From Verticillium longisporum (Eukaryota; Ascomycota; Sordariomycetes; Glomerellales; Plectosphaerellaceae): 64,000 nucleotides of DNA. Below, piece after piece: positions 57,301 to 64,000 of this stretch. How positions within the stretch are numbered: position 1 is the stretch's first letter; each line of letters begins with the position of its first letter. The notes beneath the pieces are model-generated. The model was not told the origin of the DNA. It searched no databases and worked only from the letters and a program-made list of their open reading frames with translations. A program made the position numbers and the translations under genes. The stretch is taken from NCBI GenBank assembly GCA_019188255.1, contig JAETXT010000005.1, positions 4,588,001 through 4,652,000 on the forward strand, given 5' to 3'.

Positions 57301-59611
57301 TCTTCCCAAGGGTCGCCTCAAGGTCAGCTTGCGCTGCATAGTATGTGTAGGTTGGTCTGCAAGTACCTCAATACGATGCGCGCCTTATCCAACTGGCGTG
57401 TAGGGTGGTAGACTGACCCCTACCAATACATCACCGAGAGCCGAGCAAAGCTGGTTCCAGCGGAAGGAGTCGTTAATGCGAAGGAGACAGGAAGTCCATA
57501 TGATCTCATCAAATGCGAGGTGACACGTATGTGGTGGGAATGCCCCGGCGCATGGCATCAGGCTGGTGGCCAAAATAGGGTCATTGAGACGCTGTTCGGA
57601 GCATGTCAGGGTGGGCCAGGCGCAATCAGACGCCTTCCAGTCGCCTCAACAGGAAGGCTGCATGAGCCACGGCTTTGCGCCAGCCATCCCATTTGACGAT
57701 CGTCTGACCGGCTGTGGCGAGCCCTGGCATCCGAGCTCTAGTGACAGCTGTCTGACTGTTGGTAGTCCTGACAAGGGAAGGCATCCAATAAAGGAGCATG
57801 CTTGCCATCTGTTACACCCGACCCGGCCGAGTGGCCGAGTGCATGATTGTCCCTCTCTGGGGGTGAGGAGTCGGGCACTTTATGCCGGATGGAAAGGCTT
57901 TGTCTCAAGTGAGTCGATTCCGTCGTCATGATGGCTGGGCGATGCGCTGTGTGAAGTGGCCGACGCCGAGGATGGTTGCGTCTGGCTCGTCGTCGCAGAT
58001 CGGCGGCCAACCTTTCAGGTGCACCGAATGACACGCCACCCGTCTTGCGTCCGCTCGGCAACTTGACAGAGGAAGCGCCGGACCCAGCGACCAGGAACAA
58101 AATACTCCGATCCGATGCATGGTGGACGGACGCCGAGGCGCCATGGTGCCATGTTGTGAGAGGGCGAGAGGCATGGTCTGATGGAGAGAGGTGTGGAGGG
58201 TTGCACAGCTTGCAAAGCTTTGTGAGAGCTCGGTCGCAAGGTGGACTGTTCTCGTCCGACACAGTGACCATTCTGGCTGTCGAGGCGAGTGCTTGGGACC
58301 GATGCAGACAAGATGGGCGAATAAGCTATGACGCCATGGACCATGGTCGCGGTAGATGACAGAAGGGTTATGAGACACCAACAGGGAATGCCATGGCCAT
58401 GGTGTGGGAAGCGAGCGCCTCCTTGTCCCTGATGTGGGATCGCTCAGGGAAGAGGGTGTGTCAGATTCGGGGAGAGCGGTTTGCCAGCACACAGCAAGGC
58501 TGTCATCGAAGCAGAGCATGCGTCGAGTACGCATGGAGTAAATGTGCCGAAGAGAAGGAGAGAGTTGGCGATGTGTCGCTTCTGGTGGTGTCGCTTGGGT
58601 CGTTTCGCGATAAGGGCATCAACGAGGCAGGGCAGGTGCCATCGGACGGTCCTGGCTCTCAACCCATCTCATTCAGTCGATGAGATGAAGCCGGGCGGGA
58701 AGGCAAGACCGCGTCGGGGATCGCGGCGCGGGACCTCACTGATCGGATGGCTGGGGAACAGGGGGCAGAGGGGGGCAGAGGGGGGCAGAGGGGGGCAGAG
58801 GGGTGGTCAGGGCCCTGTAAGGTCCTTGGGCCTGTAAACCGCGATGGAGGGTCGCTGGGTGTCCTGACAGGGGGCGCTCTCAGCGCTACCCTGGCGCTCT
58901 CAGCCGGCACTGTGCCATTTTGCAGTGGAGAGACCCCTCTCTGGAGCTCTGGTGTAATGCGCGACGGGAGGTTGATCGCCCGCTGTGGCCGCTATGACCC
59001 GCGCTCGCCATGGTAATTGGGTGAGAGGGCCGCCCCCCACAGAGGCTACGGGCAGCGCCCGTCATCCACCCAACCTTCAATGTTCCGCCTTCCATCTAGT
59101 CCAGCTCCTCCATCTTTGAGACAGCTGTGCCCAATGCCCATCAGTGTCTGCGTCAGCGTCTGCACCTGCACCACCCTACCTACCTAAACCGCATGCCTTT
59201 TTGTTCTCTTGCTCAACTGGCGCTTCCGCAAGGCTTCACCTTCTCCATCGCCAGGCGCCCCCTCGCCCTTTGTCTGATGCCCCTGCGCATCACAACCCCG
59301 CCTCCGTCTTCAAGTCTCCGCAGTCCGTCGGGCTAGTCGGCTAGCCATCGCGACGTCGGAATTTCACGGCGCATCGATCGAATCAGGCTGAGCCTCACAT
59401 CCAACAATTCGAATGACCAACACCATACCATTTGCCCTTGGATGTGCCTGCCGAAGAAGCAATAGCCAGCCAAAGTAGAATCCTGCGTCACCGTCATCAG
59501 GCCGACAGGCGAGCCGGAAGCCCTCTCGATCACTTGGGCTTTCGTGACGCTCTCGCAATATTGCCTCCCGCACCATCTCGATAGCGAGCCAACACGAAAC
59601 CTACCGTCATC
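54329..59611. other. 5.3-kb gene-poor region upstream of velB
   Basis: No frame has recognisable domains or consistent third-position bias; frames of 100-200 residues overlap on opposite strands (for example at 55,420-56,270 and 57,738-58,534) as expected by chance at this GC content. The part next to 54,329 is the DUF3602 promoter; the CT-rich part near 59,100-59,600 is probably velB leader. A GGGGGCAGAG tandem repeat lies at 58,761-58,800 (separate entry). Unrecognised non-coding RNAs or small genes remain possible. Confidence 0.5.
58761..58803 (+). repeat. GGGGGCAGAG tandem repeat (G-quadruplex-capable)
   Basis: Four perfect copies of GGGGGCAGAG follow one another and end in GGG. Four or more runs of at least three G with 5-base loops meet the usual G-quadruplex pattern on the plus strand. 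It lies ~0.8 kb upstream of the velB start. Confidence 0.8.
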
Positions 59612-61226
59612 ATGAGCTACGACCAGCACCAACACCTGCAGTCCCATCCTCACCAGCAGCAGCATCCGCAGAACATGGCTCCGAGCTACCACCACTATCC
59701 GCCTGCGCCCTCCCACCATGGACCTCCCCAGCATGTCCCGCACCCGCAGCAACAGCATCAATATCCGCCCCCGCAGCAACATCATCAGCAGCAGTACCAG
59801 CACCCCGGCCACCCCTCTGCTCACCCTCAGAACACTCTGCCCCCGATGCCGCAATACTCGACACACCAGATGCCTCCCCAGATGCAAGCGCAGCTCCCCT
59901 CGCAGATGCCTCCGCCTGAGATGCCCGGCGGCGCTCCACCCCACCAGGCTCAACTCGCTCCTGAGCCCACGCGCAGCATCGAGCCTGTGTCCAGGAAAGA
60001 TGAGGGTGGTCGAACATACAAGTACGTGTGCACAGTCAGATTCCCGAGACCTCCCATCAGTGCTGACTCCCAATACCGTAGGCTCGACGTTGTCCAGCAG
60101 CCCAAGCGAGCGCGCATGTGCGGCTTTGGTGACAAAGACAGGCGGCCCATTACCCCACCGCCTTGCGTTCGCTTGATCATCATCGACCCGGAGACGGGCA
60201 AGGAGATGGACTGCAAGTGCGTAAACGAGATGCAGCCGTCCAGACCTTGCGCCAGCATGCTGACATGGCTTCCCGCAGTGAAATCGACCACTCCATGTAC
60301 GTTCTCAATGTGGACTTGTGGTCCGAGGACGGACAGCGTGAGGTGAACCTCGTCCGCCACACCAACAGCGCACCCTCTATATCCTCGACGACACCATGCT
60401 CCTACACAAACTTGACCGAAAACGCCACGGCTTTTCAGCACATTCTGCCATCCAGCACACCTCACCGCGAACCTCCGCAGTCCCATAGCCCGAACAATAT
60501 GGGCTATGCGCCGCCAAACGCATCTCCTTATGCCGGAGGTTATGGTATGCCCTCAAACTACCCTCCGTCTTGTAGGTGCTCTCTGGTTGGTGCGGACACA
60601 GTACCACGGCTGACGATATCCCAGCTCAATACCCTCTGTCAAATGGCTACGGCCCGGCCCCGCCATATGGCTATTCTAATGGCGGAATACCCGAGTATGG
60701 CCGTACGGAATATGGCCAGAACCAGTTCCAGGCACGCAACTCCATCGGTGGCGCAGGTGCGCCTCAGGGGATGTACACGCGCAATCTCATCGGCAGTCTT
60801 GCTGCAAGCGCCTTCAGACTGTCTGATGTGGCAGAACACATTGGCATCTGGTTTATTCTCCAGGATCTGAGTGTCCGAACCGAAGGCAGCTTCCGGTACG
60901 TGCATCGAATTTGAGCCTCCATCACAGACGATGGACTAACGTGATGTTCCAGCCTGCGGTTCTCTTTCGTGAACGTTGGACCACCCACCCGGGCGCCGAG
61001 CACGAACCCCTCTAACCCAGGGGCCGTCACCAGGTCTGGCAAGGCACCGATCCTGGCGTGCTGCTACAGCGAGCCTTTCACGGTCTTTTCGGCCAAGAAG
61101 TTCCCAGGCGTCTGCGAAAGCACGAGCCTCAGCAAGTGTTTCGCCTCTCAGGGCATCAAGATCCCGATCAGAAAGGAAGGCCAGGACAACAAGCGGGGCA
61201 AAGATGACGACGATGACGATTATTAG
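59612..61226 (+). CDS. velB: Velvet complex subunit B (VelB)
   Basis: Five exons, 59612-60021, 60082-60216, 60279-60571, 60625-60895 and 60953-61226, encode 460 residues; the introns are 53-62 nt with GTACGT, GTGCGT, GTAGGT and GTACGT donors. Residues 1-125 are His/Gln/Pro-rich. The velvet domain starts near 133: RTYKLDVVQQPKRARMCGFG, DRRPITPPPCVRL, then VLNVDLWSEDGQREVNLVRH. As in other VelB proteins it is interrupted by a disordered Tyr/Gly/Pro/Ser insert (~225-335) before NLIGSLAASAFRL, GIWFILQDLSVRTEG and RLRFSFVNVG. The C-terminus FPGVCESTSLSKCFASQGIKIPIRK is typical, followed by an acidic DDDDDDY tail. Known role: nuclear partner of VeA/LaeA and VosA controlling sexual and asexual development, spore trehalose and secondary metabolism. 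All splice joins keep frame. Intron 1 has no stop and would also read through. Confidence 0.95.
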
Positions 61227-62106
61227 ATGAGGCGCTGCTCATCCAATTGCCCATGTTCTGGTGGTCCTTCATCACGCAAGGGGGGAGGGGGTTTGGGGTG
61301 GCACGACACTCTTGGACTCTCGAGGTGTCAGACGAGAAGTTTGGATGATGGCAAACTTCCCACTTGTGGCGAGGGAGGGTAGAAAAGGTGGACAGAGAGG
61401 CCACAGTGATTTTGCGAGCCCAAGCATGTCTACAGCCGACTTGTCGTGGGTCGGGCGTGGCAACTTCATGCCTTTTCGTGTGGTTGTTGTACTTGATTTT
61501 TTTCTGCGGGTGTTCAACAGATACCAGGTCTTGATTGTCTCGCGAAAACCCTCTCAGACGTGATGAATTACCCCCCCCTGTTCCGGACCAGACGGAGCCC
61601 CGTGTTGAAACATGCCAGCTTCTCGTGTGCCTCCCCCTCCCCCGCAACGGGCCTAACTTGGTTCCCGTGTCTCAGCCATCTCCAAACCAAGCCAGCCCGA
61701 TGGATCTAGCGTGGCCTTGTTTGTGATACAATAGCTAGGTCCTGGTGCAGCAGGAGAACGGCCGGAAACCCACCGAGGGCCGCCCGAGAGATCGGGAGAT
61801 GGCAGCCGGCCGGAATTCGGGGCCATGCAAATCCATGGCGTCACGATGTTAAGCTTTCAGCCATCAAGGCCTTGCGGTGCCGTATCGGAGGAGATGTCAC
61901 TGTCCCCTTTGCAGCTTTGCTTAAACTCCTGGGCTGTCCTGTCCGCCTTCTTTTTTGGCCGGCACCTTTTTCTTGTTACATATCAGCCAAAACATCATCG
62001 CGATACCCGGGCTCAGAACGCTCAACTCTACAAAACCACGACCAAAGGCAAGGCATCATCAGAGCGCTCAACACGGTTCTTGAGAGAAGAAAATTAAAAT
62101 GAATAG
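61227..62106. other. Intergenic region downstream of velB
   Basis: About 880 bp, including the velB 3' UTR. No supported gene, RNA or repeat. Confidence 0.6.
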
Positions 62107-62430
62107 ATGATGATGGTGAAAGGTTCAACACTCGCCATCCCATCTTTTGCGCCTCGCTGCTCCCTCGTCCTCATGCTGCTGCTGCGAACAACCTCCGCCC
62201 TCCCCCAGCTCCTGCTCCCCCCGGCCCCGCTCACAGGCTGCCTCAGCGCAGTCATGGACCTCAACGACGACATAGCGCTGGGCAACCCTTCCGCCGCCGC
62301 CAGCTCGATCCCCACGGACCCGCCCGAGGCCTGCCGCGCTGCCGGCTTCAACGAGGTGCTCGACCTGCCCTACCGGCCCGAGGACGCGGCGGCCTTTCTG
62401 GGCGAGATAGCGCAGGCCATCGCGGGGTAG
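62107..62430 (+). CDS. Small putative secreted protein
   Basis: Frame of 107 residues with very strong G/C third-position bias after codon ~12, unlike the random frames around it, so I take it as coding. Residues 19-31 are a hydrophobic stretch (SLVLMLLLRTTSA) that could be a signal-peptide core, with Cys at 18, 45 and 76. The rest is Ala/Pro/Asp-rich (for example DLNDDIALGNPSAAAS, NEVLDLPYRPEDAAAF). No domain recognised. The start may be a later Met, or the frame could be the last exon of a longer gene. Function unknown. Confidence 0.5.
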   Translation: MMMVKGSTLAIPSFAPRCSLVLMLLLRTTSALPQLLLPPAPLTGCLSAVMDLNDDIALGNPSAAASSIPTDPPEACRAAGFNEVLDLPYRPEDAAAFLGEIAQAIAG

Positions 62431-63263
62431 GTTTGGGCGCCAGCGAAGGCATGTCGAAAGCTCAAAAACAACACCTTGGAACACGAGGTCCCGACGTGGC
62501 TCGGGCTGCGGAACCATTCATATATACTCCGACTTGGCATCCGTTGTTGCTATTCCACCAGTTGTTACATACACATAATATAGGCCGTCGGTCTATTGCT
62601 CCCTTTCCCACCCGGAATGACCGAATCGACCTGCCGTTCGAGCCGGGCAAATCTAGAAGAGCTGATAATAAAACAGGAACACCAACAGGAAAAGGAGACA
62701 ACGAAACCGCTCAAGAAACAGGCTCTTTTTGTCATTGCTGATTCCTCTCTTCGGTCCCCTCTCTTCCTAAAACGAGAACTTGCCCAACGCACACGCACAG
62801 GCTTTGATATCAACATGGGGGCAAAAGAGCAACATGGTCATCCGACCCCCAAGTCCCTTCCCTTCCCTGAAAACCTTTCATCATTTCGCTGCAAGATCCT
62901 CAAACGCCGCGTCAAGACCCCACACCCTTCCCTACCCATCGCTGAAGGGTAAATTTCTGTACAAAGAAGCAAAAAGAAGCAGAAGATTCGTTGTTCGCGG
63001 CCGAGAACCCCTTTTGTCGTGATGAATAGTACAGTAAGAATCATGAAGAGCAAAACGCCGGTCTTTGCGAACCCGCCTCTGCTTCCCCCTTCTTGGTGAT
63101 CTATGTACTTGGCAACGCTCGCAAGCTATGCTGTCGGTATGCAGATATGCGAGCAATCGTGTGTGCAGGCGGTTCATATGCGCAATGTAGAACGGCGCTA
63201 GATGCCGAGACCATGTGCGAGTTTGTGTGTCTGAAGATGCAAATACCAGAGCTGGACTCATGG
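62431..63263. other. Intergenic region between convergent genes
   Basis: About 830 bp with probable 3' UTRs of the small plus-strand gene and of the SH3-domain gene. No gene, RNA or repeat supported. Confidence 0.55.
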
Positions 63264-64000
63264 CTACGAGTCTGCCAGCCTGGCAAAGTGCTTGGACCAT
63301 ATCCAACCCACTTGTTCTCTCGGATCATCCTGGTTTTTAGCGAGCCATAATTCACCCTTTTCGGCAATCACATCAAAGATCTATCGATGGTCAGTCAACA
63401 CGCATCAATCACGTCGAGGCTGCACAAGCCATACCTCGCCTGCCTGATATGTGAGGTAAGGATACCCGGCTTCGTTCTTTGTCGTCTCAATATTGAACTC
63501 AAACAGTGACGCAGCAAGCCATAGCACATTGTAACTGCTGCTTTCGGGGAAGCGTTCTCTTGAGGACGCCCGAGACGACCTCTGGCTCTCTTCGGCACTG
63601 TCTGGCAGTGGTAGTGCCGAGTGGAACAACCCCGAGTAACGCTTGGGTTCTGTGGCAGGGTAACCAGATTTATAAGTCGAGTTTGAGTCCCGCCTGTTGT
63701 GCATGCTCGAGTCGGAACTTTCCCTGGGCAAGCCACCAGAGTCATAGCTCCTCCCAGTACTGGGTCTTGCCAGAGGATAACCGCCCGCAGCGCGCAAGCT
63801 TGGCGATGAATCTTCGGTCCGGGGCGACGGTGGTACAGATGGTCGCTGCCCGCTGCCGCTGCCGCTGCCGCTGGCAGTGGCATTAGCATTGGTGTAGTAA
63901 TCCCGATAGTAGTATTGGTGAGGGCTCGGGACTATGCTCGTAGGGGAGAGTGTGAACTGCCCGCTATTGCGCTTGAACTCTGGCGTGGGCAAGGCCGGGA
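63264..64000 (-). CDS. SH3-domain protein, 3' part only (runs off the right edge)
   Basis: The minus-strand gene enters at 64000 and continues to 63435; a 54-nt intron (63434-63381, GTATGG..GATAG) leads to the last exon 63380-63264, ending in TAG. The visible part encodes ~225 residues. It begins with a Ser/Pro/Tyr/Gly-rich disordered stretch (including a GSGSGSG run and SSRASSRERFPESS). The end is an SH3-like domain: NVLWLAASLFEFNIETT, EAGYPYLTYQAGE, then across the intron IFDVIAEKGELWLAKNQDDP and QVGWIWSKHFARLADS. The intron splits the domain between exons in phase 0. Conserved fungal proteins with this C-terminal domain exist, but I cannot name a specific orthologue. No true start codon is visible (position 63992 is TTG), so the 5' end is outside the window. 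Confidence 0.8.

Noticed and set aside
55420..58534. Several 100-200-residue frames between the DUF3602 gene and velB
   Set aside because: They overlap each other on opposite strands and have no domain or coding bias; expected by chance at this GC content.
60572..60624. A frameshift in velB exon 3
   Set aside because: The frame change is explained by a 53-nt intron with GTAGGT donor, GGCTGACG branch site and CCCAG acceptor that joins conserved sequence.
1..64000. tRNA genes
   Set aside because: I looked for B-box-like GGTTCGANNCC words on both strands; candidates such as those near 19,503 and 23,918 lack a matching A box and cloverleaf.

Overview
The window looks like chromosomal DNA of a filamentous ascomycete (Pezizomycotina, probably Sordariomycetes). 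The reasons are short introns (about 49-136 nt) with GT..AG ends and CTGAC/CTAAC-type branch sites, GC-biased third codon positions, a velvet-family regulator (VelB), a giant leashin/'involucrin repeat' Woronin-body tether, and a 10-kb AT-rich block in which CpA and TpG are almost absent, the signature of repeat-induced point mutation (RIP).

Layout. Bases ~140-10,640 are a RIP-degraded transposon graveyard. Its best readable content is a plus-strand Ty1/copia Gag-Pol corpse at ~1.7-5.4 kb, followed by unreadable AT-rich DNA, short tandem repeats, a head-to-head satellite palindrome at 9.8-10.26 kb, and a 317-bp GC-richer insert that escaped RIP. From ~10.75 kb the composition flips to ordinary gene-bearing DNA: a GPI-anchored Cu-only superoxide dismutase (11.7-12.6 kb), an RTA1-like membrane protein (13.5-14.6), a small rhodanese/Ych1-like protein (minus, 14.7-15.3), an orphan acidic protein (16.3-17.3), a 4.2-kb gene-poor stretch, and a C2H2 zinc-finger regulator (21.5-23.55). 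A single ~22.8-kb leashin gene (25.9-48.6) follows, then a minus-strand helical, possibly mitochondrial protein (49.2-51.2) divergent from uroporphyrinogen decarboxylase (51.8-53.1), a small GRGG-repeat (DUF3602) protein (minus, 53.9-54.3), another 5.3-kb gene-poor stretch, velB (59.6-61.2), a small putative secreted protein (62.1-62.4), and the 3' part of a minus-strand SH3-domain gene running off the right edge.

No operon-like logic is expected. Shared themes are cell-surface and stress biology (SOD, RTA1), hyphal compartment architecture (leashin) and developmental regulation (velB, the C2H2 factor); both regulators have very long upstream regions.

A key caveat concerns sequence quality. 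Leashin needs ten one-base corrections to stay open, and UROD and the DUF3602 gene need one each. Eleven of the twelve are missing bases, mostly assignable to C (or G) runs of 3-6. The corrected lengths close exactly in frame and UROD comes out at the family length. I read these as homopolymer under-calls in the assembly rather than biology, so these genes are annotated as CDS, not pseudogenes.
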